Source of the DNA: Cryptomeria japonica
Lineage: Eukaryota; Streptophyta; Pinopsida; Cupressales; Cupressaceae
Direction: 5' to 3'
Length of the DNA: 64,000 nucleotides
NCBI RefSeq assembly: GCF_030272615.1
Contig: NC_081406.1
Coordinates: 399,296,939-399,360,938, forward strand
In this document: piece after piece, positions 1-10,830 of the stretch
How the letters are laid out: each line of letters starts with the position of its first letter
How positions within the stretch are numbered: position 1 is the first letter of the stretch
Translations under genes and position numbers: made by a program
The notes under the pieces: model-generated
Database searches by the model: none
Told to the model about the DNA's origin: nothing
What the model saw: only the letters and a program-made list of their open reading frames with translations

Positions 1-2592
1 ATCATTCTTTGATAGTTTGCAGTTTGTAGTCATAGGAGTACTTACTGGCTTTGAATCCTCCATTCCAAATTTCTTCAAGATTTCCTTTATGTATTTGGAT
101 TAAGTAATGAAAATCTCATTTTTCATTTGCAGTATCTGTAAGCCTATAAAATACTTTATCTCACTGATTAATGACATCTCAAATTCTTTTCTAATTCCAT
201 TTCCAAAGTTCTTGCATAAAGAGTCATTTCCACAAAATATAATATCATCAACAAATATGGCTGAGATTAGTATTCCATTTTCATCATTCTTCATGTACAT
301 GTTGTTCTCACTTGTCCTTATAAAACCAATCTTAATCAAATAAGAGTGCAATCTTTCATACCATGCTCTAGGTGCTTGTTTCAAACCATATAACGCTTTG
401 TTCAATTTACATACCTGATCTTTATTATTGTCTTCAACAAATCCTTCAAGTTGTTCAATGAAAACTTCTTCTTCTAATATTCCATTTAGAAATGCAGATT
501 TGACATCCATTTGATATACCCTGAAGTTTTTGAAAGCAGCATATGCCAATAATGTTCTAACTCCTTCAAGTCTAGCAACAGGTGCAAAAGTCTCACCATA
601 ATCAATTCCTTCTTCTTGGGCATAACCTTTGCAAACCAATATTGCTTTGTTCCGAATGACCTCACCTTTCTCATTTAGCTTGTTTCTGAAGATCCACTTT
701 GTATCGATTACATTTTTGTCCTTCGGTCTTGGGACCAGTGTCCATGTGTCATTCTTCTTGATTTGATCAATCTCTTCAGTCATAGCATTTATCCAATCTT
801 CACTGTTGAATGCCTCTTTCACTATTCTCGGTTCAAATTCAGATATCAAACATGTGTTCTGTCTCAATTTGTTCCTTGTCATCACTGGATCATCCTTATC
901 TCCTATAATCTAACTTGGTGCATGGTGTCTTTTGACATATTTGGCTAATACAGGCTCAGTAGGCTCTGTATGATCCTCTTCATCACTCGATAACTGGATA
1001 TCTTCCTCATTTCCTTCAACAGTTATCTCGGTAGGACTTTTCAGTTGTACATAGACAAATTCATCATAATCTTCTGGTTCTTTGGAATTCCTTTCATCAG
1101 TTCTTTCTGTAATTTCATCAATTTTCACATTTGCACTTTCTACTATTTTGTTAGATGATTTGATCAGACATTTAAATGCTTTGCTTCTAGAAGAATATCC
1201 TAGAAATGTTCCTTCTTCACTTTTTGGATCAAACTTGCCATTTCTATCGTCTTTATGAACATAGCATTTGCTTCCAAAGATCTTAAAATAACTTACATTA
1301 GGTTTCTTGCCATACTAGATTTCATAAGGTGTCTTCAAAGTACCTTTCTTCAATTGAACTCGGTTCAAGGTGTAAATAGTTGTGCTTATTTCTTCTCTCC
1401 AAAATGTTTGTGGAACCTTCTTCTCAATCATCAGTGTTCTAGCACAATCCACAATAGATCTGTTTCTTCTTTTAGCTATTCCATTCTGTTGTGGAGTTCT
1501 TGGTGCAGAGACTTGTCTTTTAATACCATGATCATTACAAAATAGGTTGAACTCATCAGATGTGAACTCTCTTCCTCTATCTGATCTAAGACATTTCAGT
1601 TGTCTTCCTATTTCATTTTCAACACTAGCCTTGTACCACTTAAACATTTGAAAAGCTTCTGATTTTTCTTTTAAAAACATTACTGACATCATCCTTGAAT
1701 AATCATCCACAAATAATATGAAAAACTTATCACCATAATAACTTTGAACTTTCATAGGACCACAAAGATCAGTGTGCACAAGATCTAAAATTCCCTTAGA
1801 AGTGTAGGACTTACTTGTAAAGTTGGATCTTGTCATCTTACCCATTTGGCATTCTCGACACATAGCATTCTCAGGTTTTTCAAGACTCGGTAGACCTCTT
1901 ACTCTGTGCTTCTTACTTATCTTGATTAGATTATCAAAATTAACATGACAAAACCTTTTATGCCATAACCAGGTGTTATCAATCTTTGCATGCAAACACT
2001 TGTTGTGAGTAATGTCAAGGTGAAAAGTATTACCTTTTGTTTGTGTCCCAGTAGCAGCTAACTTTCCATTCTTGTCATGAACTTTGACAATTCCTTTCTG
2101 AAATTCTATTTGGTAACCTATGTTGTTTAGTTGTGCTACACTCAACAAATTATATTTCAAACCTTCAACCCAATAAACATCATTGCATCTTGCTTTATCA
2201 AGAAGTGTTATGGATCCTTTACCTCTTATCAGACATGGTGCATCATTACCAAATCTAACATAGCCTCCATCATAATCTTCTAGCATAACAAACTTGTGTT
2301 TATCTCCTGTCATATGATGTGAGCATCCACTATCTATAATCCAAGAATCATTAGTGTTTATGTGAGATATTAGGGATTTATCTTCATACCTTTCTTCATC
2401 TGATCCATCCTTGATGGCCACATAAACTACTTCCTCTATATCAGTCTCATCTGATTTATCATCTTCAGATTCCTCATCAGCAATTAAGCATGTCTTTCTA
2501 TCTCTTCTTCTGAAGTCTCGGTGTCCTCTGTAATGATTATCTTTTTGTTTGTCATCTCGGTAATCTCTCTTTTCAATGAAATCTTTGTTAGG
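1..2592 (-). pseudogene. Copia-1 pol: protease, integrase, reverse transcriptase (broken, 3' end missing)
   Basis: The frame read from 2691 to 1315 carries the protease motif DSG (residues 120-122), then a GAG-pre-integrase stretch, integrase HHCC (H244, H249, C278, C281) and the catalytic core. D308 and D371 are present, but the third acidic residue, expected 35 residues after D371, is lysine (K407, codon 1473-1471). The integrase should therefore be inactive. A TAG at 1315 stands where Trp is expected and another lies near 910. RT (885 to 100) has its first Asp in QMDVKSAF and the catalytic FVDD at residues 211-214. A TAA near 107 replaces a likely CAA, after which RT homology continues to the window edge. 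This is a polyprotein of a decayed element, not a cellular gene. Confidence 0.92.
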
Positions 2593-3575
2593 ATAGTTAG
2601 AAGCCATATGTCCAATCTTATCACAATTGAAACATTTCAAAAGTAGTTTTCCTTTATACTTACCTTTGCCTCTTGGTAACCTTTTGGCCAATAGTGCTTC
2701 AAACTCTTCTTGCTTTCTAATTTCTTCATACAGTGTAGTTTTCCTTTATACTTACCTTTGCCTCTTGGTAACCTTTTGGCCAATAGTGCTTCAAACTCTT
2801 CTTGCTTTCTAATTTCTTCATACAGTTTATGTACCTCCTCCATGTTTTTCTAAAATCTTTCACTTGCTCCACTGTGATCTCCTTCAGAGTACTTATACTT
2901 TCTCTCATTGTAATCATTAGATTCATTTAGATGAAAAGAACTAAATGCAGATTCAACTTTATTTACCGATGACCCACTGTTATCAAAATTACTTAACTCA
3001 AATGCATGTAGCTTACCAATAGTAGCATCCAAGGAAACTAGCATTTTAGGTACAGACCTCAATTCATTGATTGCAGAGACTCAGATTGCATAGGCAGGTA
3101 GAAGGGTTCTTAACAATTTACTTGTCACATACTTTTCTTCAATAGTTCCTCCTACTCCTTTGATTTGATTTACAATCTCCTTTAGTCTTGTACTGTACTG
3201 GGTTATGTTCTCACCTTCATTCATCCTCATAGATTCAAGTTGTCCTCTTAGACTATCGACTTTTGCTCTTTGAACATGTTCATCTCCTCCATATATAGAT
3301 ATGAGCTTAGTCCACATTGCCTTTGCATCATTGCAGCCTTCTAGATCATTAAACTCAGAATCGGTCAATGCAGATGTTATTTCAATCATTGCTTGAATAT
3401 GTTCTTGCTTTGCCTTTATCTCTTCCATAGTCAATGGATAGGTGCTCGGTGCAACAAAATCATTCTCCAGATAGTATAAAGCATATTCTCCAACTCCTGA
3501 TAGATGTAGCTTCATCCTTTTCTGCCATGTAGAGAAACTTGACTTATTCAACTTAGGTGCATCCCTCTTATACAT
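2593..3575 (-). pseudogene. Copia-1 gag (broken)
   Basis: The start at 3575 (MYKRDAPKLN) follows the primer site by about 50 bases. The first 164 residues are a copia Gag core (UBN2-type), with the typical run from FSTWQKRMKLHL to LLRTLLPAYAI. An in-frame TGA at 3081-3083 stands where CGA is likely, and Gag homology continues beyond it to 2850. Next comes a 92-bp tandem duplication that shifts frame. After that is the basic stretch KRLPRGKGKYKGK and a zinc knuckle at 2634-2593. The knuckle has C20, C23 and H28, but the fourth ligand is Tyr33 instead of Cys. Gag would package the element RNA; this copy cannot make an intact one. Confidence 0.9.
2643..2826 (-). repeat. 92-bp tandem duplication inside Copia-1 gag
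   Basis: Bases 2643-2734 recur as 2735-2826 with no difference that I can see. The unit codes the segment just before the zinc knuckle (around EEFEALLAKRLPRGKGKYKG). Because 92 is not a multiple of three, the second copy is read in another frame and separates the Gag core from the knuckle and pol. The identity of the copies means the event is recent relative to the element. Confidence 0.97.
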
Positions 3576-3625
3576 CTTTGGATCTTTAACTCAAGTACCT
3601 TTAAAATTTCCTTTCGGAGGCCAAA

Positions 3626-3637
3626 GCTCTGATACCT
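3626..3637 (-). other. Copia-1 primer-binding site (initiator Met tRNA type)
   Basis: On the minus strand, two bases after the LTR end, the sequence reads AGGTATCAGAGC, one mismatch from the usual TGGTATCAGAGC complement of plant initiator-Met tRNA. This fixes 3640-5230 as the 5' LTR and the element as minus-strand. Confidence 0.88.
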
Positions 3638-3639
3638 AT

Positions 3640-5230
3640 TGATAGTTCTGATACTTAATATAAGTACAGATCCAATAGCCAACAAGAAGAGAGGGGGGGG
3701 GTGAATCATACAAACTTAATCATCCATAAAAATATCAGATTCAACCTCGGTAATATATATCAGTCATATAATAAAAAATTATCAAACATGCAAACTCAAA
3801 TGCATATGAACAATATAAACCTCATAACACCAGATTTAACATGGAAACCCAAATAGGGAAAAACCATTGTGGGATTTCGGACCAACTAAGAAATATATTC
3901 TTCTAGAGTATGCTTGGTTAAAAACAAATATTGTTAAAGATTACAAAACACATTGCTAGATGTGACCCGGTTAAGGGATTTCCCTCAGATCTGTTAGGAT
4001 CTTCACTTTGTTAGAAGTGACCTTGTCAAAGGATTTCAAACACTCAATCAGAATGTCACCTTGTTAGAGGATTTACATATAAGACTATTAAGTCCACTCG
4101 GTTAAGAGATTTCCTGTCACTTTCACAGAATAATAGTAATACAATCTGTCTGCAACTTCACATCTAAAATGCTAAAGAAGATTCCTATTTGTTCAATACA
4201 ATCTAGACATAGAACTAATCTTGTCTATCTGTTGGGCATCAATACTCTGTTATTCTAACAGGTCTTCAAGCTTTTGTGCTCGGTAATCACTATGTAGCAT
4301 CCCCTATGCATACACTTGCCCGCATATATTGTTTATCAACAGTTCCTTATTTATAAACAATCTTCTAACTGCTTAATCTCATTGATCACATTTCCCATGA
4401 TCAATCATAGCCATCAAATCTTCAGTCTTGTCTAGGTTCATTGTATCTTTTGATCTGAAAGCATTTTATCCCATCTCAGAACTTGCACAATCACCTTGAA
4501 ACTTGTGTTAGGGTAATGCGGTTCAATCTGAGCTGTAGATCTTCTTGCCAACTTTCCATTGCCTTAGATTTGTTAAAAAAATTCTTCCACAACTTACCAA
4601 TCATTGATCCTCTCTAGCTCATCAGCATCTTTCATTAAATATCATATGTAAACATTTAATGCATTCTGTTATAGCTCGGTTACAACTTGGTGAATACTAA
4701 ACTTTATTCAGTAGACATTCTGTCTTCATTAACCGACTGCGATAACCTTAGGGTTTACCGACTAGGTTCCTTGGGGTTTACCGACTAGGTTCTTTGCTTG
4801 ATAACATAGTATAGTATTAACCTTTACATTTTACAACATATGTATGATGTTAAAACAATCTAAAACATCAAGATCTCATCATTGTCTGACTCGGTAGAGT
4901 TTCCCATTGAATAACTTATCCCCTTATTCATCATATTCTTTCCTGTGTCTTTACCGACTTCTTTATAATCTTCATATCATATTTCTTAAGATATGGCAAC
5001 ATCATACTGAATTAGAAAATCAATTTCTTGACATCAATGACTAAATAATAATATCAAGATAGTAAATCATCTATAATCAGTTATGCCCATAATCATCAAC
5101 AACCTTCTCAATATCCTTGTAATATTGCCAACACATATCACATATGTCGGTTCACTTCATGACACATATTGACATCAATGACAACATACAATGTCATTAT
5201 GCCTTCATGCCAGTTCACATAATGCCAACA
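3640..5230 (-). repeat. Copia-1 5' LTR
   Basis: It begins TGTTGGCATTATG at 5230 and ends AACTATCA at 3640. Near its 3' end it holds two motifs shared with the other copia LTRs here: a CCACAATGG/TTTTTCCC/GGGTTTCCAT box (about 3840-3880) and a GATTCACCCCCCC box (about 3692-3712). It has no coding capacity. The length of about 1.6 kb is long for copia. Confidence 0.85.
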
Positions 5231-6291
5231 ACCCCCCCCTCTCAGTTGCCTCTCGGGTCCTAACAATGCTCGTATTTAGTTAGTTGGTTTTGGCATGGGA
5301 TCAGATGCTATCCTATTTGCTTAGAAGCTTGGTTTCTGGTTTTGGCGAGGGTTTCACCGGCAGAGCTTTTGGTGAAGATCTTTGATCAATTGCATAAGTG
5401 GTGTTGGTGCGGCTTCTGGTGAAGTTTCAAGATACTGTTGTGATCATGTTTGAGACTTGGTGGATGGAGATCATTGTTGAAGCGTGTGGACCTATATTTG
5501 GTCCTGGTTGATCTAGGTTATGGACCGACTGTAACGTAATGTGTGGATTGGACCTATCAATGTATTTCTGGGATGTCTTATGTGTTGGATATTATTTGTT
5601 TGGTCTAAGGCTGACATGGTTTGTAATTATGTAATTGGTTTATTATTTGGTGGCCGACCTAATTGCTTATGGTCAAGGGTTTGTATATATAGATGTAAGC
5701 TCTTATTGTAGATCATCATGGTTATGTTAGAGGTTATGGTCAAGGAATGTAATGTGAGAATAATGTAATATCATTCAGGCAGAGGAGTTGGTTAATCATT
5801 GGAGATCGAATTGGGTTTATGTAAGAGGATTTAGTCCTCTGGTATTGAGCTTAACCGAAACTGTACTTAGGCATAGGAGATGTTATCTTTTGTAGTTCAA
5901 CACTTCTCTGGATTGTAGTCTGGATTTATATGTAGCTAGTGAGGCTCCTTTTGTGATGAGCAGTGCGCTCTAGGATATTGGCCTTCCTGCAAGTGCAGGT
6001 CCCTTAATTGTAATTCACATACTTACTGTAGAAGTATTATTTGACTATGAGTAGGCTTCCCACCGTGGTATTTCCCTTTACCAGGTTTTCCATGTATAAA
6101 TCTTAGTGTTATATGGATGGCTTTTATTCTATGATTATTGTTTATGCTTAATTGGATTAACTGCTATTCTGGTATTAATGTTTTGGGTTCCGATATTTAA
6201 GTTTAAATTGCTAATGGTTCCAGTAATCTGTGACAACTGATTCACCCCCCTCTTAGTTGTCTTTTCATTATTTTGACTATCTAACAAATAT
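5231..6291 (+). repeat. Plus-strand copia-type LTR sequence, 5' boundary uncertain
   Basis: A TATA-like TATATATA lies at 5684-5691. The two copia LTR boxes occur in plus orientation at about 6057-6100 (CCACCGTGG, TTTCCC, CAGGTTTTCCATG) and 6236-6262 (GATTCACCCCCCTC). The 3' end appears to be TCTAACA at 6291, because gag coding of host H starts at the next base. The first 35 bases (C-tract, CTCAGTTGCC, GGTCCTAACA) resemble the 3' end of another LTR, so two LTR pieces may abut near 5266. I see no ORF. Confidence 0.6.
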
Positions 6292-6980
6292 TGTAAGGGG
6301 TCTAGGTGAGGATGTTCCAGATGGTTATAGTCAAGAAAGTGTTGAAATCGCTTACATAAAAGTATGACACAAAATTTTGTGTCATTGAAGAAGATAAAGA
6401 CTTGAAAACCTTTTCTATGGGTGGGTTATTCGGTTCATTAGAAGCTTATGAAATAAGGACTGTTAACGTTGAAACATCAACAAGAGAGGGTGCCTTCAAT
6501 ACAACTAAGAAAGGGAAAGAAGCAACAACAAGTGTAGATGAAAATGACTCAAGACATTGCGGATTAGGAAAATACAAAGGCAAGCTTCCATTTAAATGTT
6601 TCAATTGTGTCAAGATAGAACAATTTGCCACTAAGTGTCCATATGAAGAGAAGGAAGATGATGAGAAGAAAAATGTGAGGATCATGGGTAAATAAAAGGT
6701 GAAGAAATTCTCTAAACCAAAAAGAAGAAATTTTAGGAAGATGAATAGTCTTTACACTATTGACAATGATTCTATTGATGAGGAAAGTGAAACAGATGTG
6801 GGCAGCAGTAGGGATGAAAGAGAAGTCAACTATTTAATGGTACAAAAGGAATTAGATGAAGGAAAAACATAAAGGAGAGATTGCAGGATTCAATCTGAAA
6901 ATCACAACTCATATAGCAGCGATGAAGAAGACGAGATTGATGTTGAAGTTGATTTAGAAGGAAAGTTAGTGTGTGCACTT
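6292..6980 (+). pseudogene. Host element H: copia gag, middle part (broken)
   Basis: Translation from 6292 gives a Gag-like run (VRGLGEDVPD, then VLKSL, a TAA, and KYDTKFCVIEE). From 6402 it continues MKTFSMGGLFGSLEAYEIRT with a basic linker and a zinc knuckle, CFNCVKIEQFATKC. That knuckle has Gln where the His ligand should be. A TAA at about 6693 and others follow in an acidic, Ser/Glu-rich stretch ending at 6980, where element A inserted. The gag tail resumes at 34556. The part of gag before 6292 is missing or replaced by LTR sequence. Confidence 0.8.
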
Positions 6981-8300
6981 TCATGGAAATAGGGCAAACA
7001 ACTAAGAGGAGGAGGGTGAATTAGTTGTCTCAAAAACTCAAGCAACTTAAACTTATTCTCAAATCTGATAATTAAACATAAAATCATAGATTGGAAGCAC
7101 ATCATAAACACACATAATACCAAGATTTTTTGACATGGAAACCTGGTGAAGGGAAAAAACATGGTGGGAATGAACCCAAAAAATAGATATAATCTATAAT
7201 AAGTATTACAATGGGGAATGCAGGTGCATTCGGGCACATTGCCTAGAGCTCACTACTCAATATAAGAAGGCTCACTTCTTGTACAAACAATCACGGATCA
7301 CATCTGGAAATTATGAACTAGGAAATAACATCTACTTAATACCAGGTTTAGTTCCATTGAAGCACAAAACAAATTTCTTCTTCACACTTCTTCTCCACCT
7401 TCAAAACATGTATACATTCAACGTACATACAATCTCACATCCACACACCTTGAATACAAGATTCTTACATTTATTTATACATGACATCAACCTTGGAGAA
7501 ATCATCAAGGTTGGCTCAACACTCACAACCTGATTACAAAAACACAACTACACTCAATATAATATTTCATGTGGACCAAGCAATGTTAATCAAAATATAA
7601 CACGAACCCAAATTTTTCACCTCTAACATGTTACACCTCCAAAAATTATGCCTCAAACATTCGTAACACATTACACGCATCTGGTCAGCCAAGAACATGA
7701 AGAACACTAATGTACCAAAGAAAAAAATCAATTACAAGCTCAAAGATAAATGTGGACCACCAACACAAAAGGCACACAATCCAGAAACATCCACAAGAAT
7801 CATGAATTACCGTAGCAACATCTGCACCAACTAGAATCACCAGCATCTTCATACCAAATCTTAGGAACACTAACTGCAATGACTGTCAACCTTCAAAAAT
7901 CAATTGCAAACCTCTAAACCATGAACCACTTGAATTGACAACACACACCAACATCCCAAACATACCTCCAAATCTATAGAACAAGATATCACAATGTAGA
8001 GCAATGCATATCAAAATACTGCCACTCTATCACCACTAAACAACTCAAAAACCAACCACAACACAAATACCCATAACTTAATCAAATCTTCATGTGGACC
8101 TCTGAAAAATTAAACTGAATCAACTACAAACAACCCTCTACAAACCCTTTAATCCACAAACTCTGATCTTCATCATGCTAAGAAAACTAACTCTCTGAAA
8201 TTCACTGCATCATTGTCTCCGACAGAGAAATATGTTGACATTAATAACAACACATCTCTAAAATATCTCTCAAGAACTTATTTGCAACATTCTTCCAACA
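6981..8300 (-). repeat. Element A 3' LTR
   Basis: Homologous along its length to 33251-34555. It begins TGTTGGAAGAATG at 8300, directly after the polypurine tract, and ends CCATGA at 6981, where the partner ends CCATCA; the terminal CA has thus mutated. The shared copia boxes lie at about 7138-7175 and 6998-7022. Confidence 0.9.
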
Positions 8301-8632
8301 ATCTCCCCCTTTGGCATTGATGGCAACATATGATGTGAAAAACCCAATCAATGACAAAGAAAGAAAATATCAACAACTCCCCCTTAGACCTTGAACACAA
8401 CTCTTCTCCTTTTTTCATCTCACCATAGTTTTTCACATCACTCTCTATCCCCCTTTGACATAAATGGCAAAGGTATACATTTTCAATAAAACCAAAAATT
8501 TTACTCTCTCCATGAATTTGAACATCTGACACATAAAACTGACTACTCCCCCTAAGTAGCAGCCACCAATCATCAATCTGGATCACAAGATATGATTGTG
8601 AAATACACCAAACTGATGCATACCAATGCATC
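8301..8632 (-). other. Element A polypurine tract and 3' untranslated region
   Basis: Directly before the 3' LTR the minus strand reads CCAAAGGGGGAGAT (8314-8301), a classic plus-strand primer. Element B has the same tract and the same following GGCATTGA context on the plus strand. Further G-rich repeats of the type CAAAGGGGGA recur near 8446-8458. The rest up to the pol stop at 8633 holds no coding signal; the open frame there is chance. Confidence 0.85.
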
Positions 8633-9065
8633 TCAATTCTGATCAGGAGGGACAATCACCCCTAACTTCCCTCTAAGATATTCAAAAGTATCCTTAGGCA
8701 AAGGCTTCATGAAGATGTTTGCAATATGTTCCTTAGTAGACACAAACTCCAATTTGATTTCCTTCTCATTTACCTTCTCTCTCAAAAAGTGAAATTGATG
8801 GATATATGTTTAGTGTTTGAATGCAACATCAAATTCTTAGAAATGTTAATTGCACTTGAATTCCAACATTAGATAGAAATATACTCATCGTACACTACTC
8901 TAATATCTTTCAACATTAGCTTCATCCATATCACTTGAGTATAATTTATTGCTGCAACAATATACTCTGCCTCTACAGTAAATAGAGAAACAAAATTCTA
9001 TTTTTTTCTCAACCATGAAACCAATCTTTTTCCCAAGAAAAATTCACCACCACTAGTACTCTTCT
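8633..9065 (-). pseudogene. Element A pol: RNase H, C-terminal part
   Basis: Minus-strand translation from 9065 gives the copia RNase H tail: STSGGEFFLGKKIGF, then TVEAEYI, then SNTKHIYPSI and HIANIFMKPLPKDTFEYL, with the stop at 8633-8635. In-frame stops occur near 9000 and 8870. The domain is cut between Arg-Lys and Ser-Thr by solo LTR S. Removing S and one copy of its duplication returns the two parts to one frame. Confidence 0.88.
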
Positions 9066-10830
9066 TGATGCTCTGCAAAAAGGATTAAAAAATCTGTTTG
9101 ATGGCAACACACACAAGAGCACAAGAAACAAACGTTAGTGTTAGCAACAAAAGATTATCCTAAATAGGCATATCAAGAGAGATATTAACCATGAAATAGA
9201 AAGAATACAAATATAGAATAGATAAACTATACTCCTCCAAATGCTAACCAAGATGCTCATAGTTGGTCCTCCCTTGTTCCTCTCCTCTCCAAGTTCCACA
9301 TGAGTGTAGCTCTTAGCTTTTTAGCACTAGCCATGGATGCCATATGGAGATTCAAGATGGTTGAAAATGATAAACAAATGCTATGCAAGTGTAGATAGTG
9401 ATGCTATGAAAAATCTCTATGCTAATACTAGTATAACAACAATACTCTAATGCTTCCTTCTTTTCTTGAGGAGAAAGGTTCTATTTATAGAAGAAATGGG
9501 GAAATGAAGTGTTAAGATTGAGAAATCTTAACAAGGGTTAGGATTGAAAGATATTCAATCCATGTGAGACTTTCAACCCAATCCCATGTTGACAAGTGTC
9601 ACCATGAGGAGGATTGAGAGGAGAGATAAGAAGCATTGAATTCTTGAGGGGACATGATGGTTACCCTAGGGGGTTGGGTTAGGGTTAGGTTAATGGATAT
9701 TCCTTTTATCCAAGGGATAAATGAATGTGCAAGGGTTAAATGGTTACCTTAGTCAAAGAAATAAATGATTTGAAGAGACCCATGAGTCAAAAGGATGGTT
9801 AAGTTAGAGGAAAGTCTCTAACCAAAGGTAAAAGGTGAGTTAACCATAAATGGTTATGTAAGAGCCTTTAATGGTTTGGAAGACTTTAGAGGTTAACCAT
9901 TTGAAGACTTAAAGCCTTAAATGCCTTTCAAAGACTTTGAGGGCTTTGAGAAGTGACTCCAATTTTCTTAAGAATGTGACAATATTTAGGGGATGGATTA
10001 GGCTAATTAGAAGGGGTTAGAAGAATCTAGAAGGGGGTTAGGATTGCAAGTGGGTTTTGTAGGAGAATGCAAGTGGGAGGAACTTTGGGATTTTCAATTA
10101 AAATAAAATTATTTATTTCAATTAAATGGTGTAATTTGCATTTGGATAGATATTTAAATAAATATTAATTTATTTAAATGTGAATGTGAATTTTGCATTT
10201 TATTTAAATAAATCTTAATTTATTTACATGAGAAAAATGAAGATAAAGCATTAAATGATTGAAGACTTTGAGGGAAACCATTAAAGGCTTGAGAAGACTC
10301 TAGAAGGAAGCCATTAAGTTTGAAGACTTTAAGGGAAACCATTAAAGGCTTGAGAAGATTCTAGAAGGAAGCCATTAAGTTTGAAGACTTTAAGGGAAAC
10401 CATTAAAGGTTTCAAGTGGGTGAGGATAAATAGGATTTTAAATAAATAATTTATTTATTTAAAATAGTTGTGCAACTTGCATTTGTAGGAAAATGCAAGT
10501 GGGTGGAGGATAAAGGTGATTTAAATAAATGTAAATGTTAATTTATTTAAATGTGACAGATGGGATTTTGGGGGATTTAAATAAATATTGATTTATTTAA
10601 ATGTGAGAGAAGATTTAATTAAACAAATATGATTTATTTATTTAATTAATGGTCTGAATTTGGTTAAGTGAATTAAATCAAATAAATTGAATAATTTATT
10701 TAATTAATAGGAGAAGAGGGTTAAGATGAATTAATTAAATATTAATTTAATTAATTATTGATTGATGGTTAAATAATAAAATAAATACTAAATATTCATT
10801 TAATTAAGTGGACAGATTTATGTGACTACA
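9066..10830 (-). mobile_element. Solo LTR S inserted in the RNase H domain of element A
   Basis: It starts TGTAGTCACA at 10830 and ends GAGCATCA at 9066 on the minus strand. The flanks are CTTCT (9061-9065) and CTTCC (10831-10835), a 5-bp duplication with one mismatch. A TATA box, CTATAAATAG, lies at 9490-9481, leaving a long U3 of about 1.3 kb rich in AATTTATTTAAAT repeats. There is no internal region, so this is a solo LTR from unequal recombination. The lineage cannot be read from a solo LTR; the AT-rich U3 style resembles the LTR of element D. Confidence 0.9.
10261..10413 (-). repeat. 61-bp tandem repeat in U3 of solo LTR S
   Basis: Units start at 10261, 10322 and 10383 (the last partial). 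Each contains GAAGACTTTRAGGGAAACC and AGGAAGCCATTAAG. Copies differ by only one to three bases. They lie in the long U3 upstream of the TATA box, a usual place for enhancer-type repeats. Confidence 0.93.

Larger units (their letters stand above)
1..5230 (-). mobile_element. Copia-1: Ty1/copia retrotransposon, 5' part, cut by window edge
   Basis: Reading on the minus strand, the order is 5' LTR (5230 to 3640), initiator-Met-tRNA-like primer site, gag, zinc knuckle, protease, integrase, reverse transcriptase. Integrase before RT defines Ty1/copia. RNase H and the 3' LTR lie beyond base 1. The LTR starts TGTTGG and ends CTATCA. The right end has landed in a C-tract of an older plus-strand LTR; the target duplication cannot be checked because the other end is outside the window. 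Few stops interrupt it, so it is younger than element A, but it carries several crippling changes (see gag and pol). Confidence 0.92.

Noticed and set aside
5231-5245. Purine tract (minus strand GAGAGGGGGGGG) directly before the Copia-1 LTR, as a polypurine tract
   Set aside because: The LTR is followed by a primer site and gag, so it is the 5' LTR. The tract belongs to the conserved C-box of the LTR into which Copia-1 inserted.
8278-8655. 125-codon minus-strand frame over the end of element A
   Set aside because: Crosses the LTR boundary and polypurine tract in a frame different from RNase H; a shadow.
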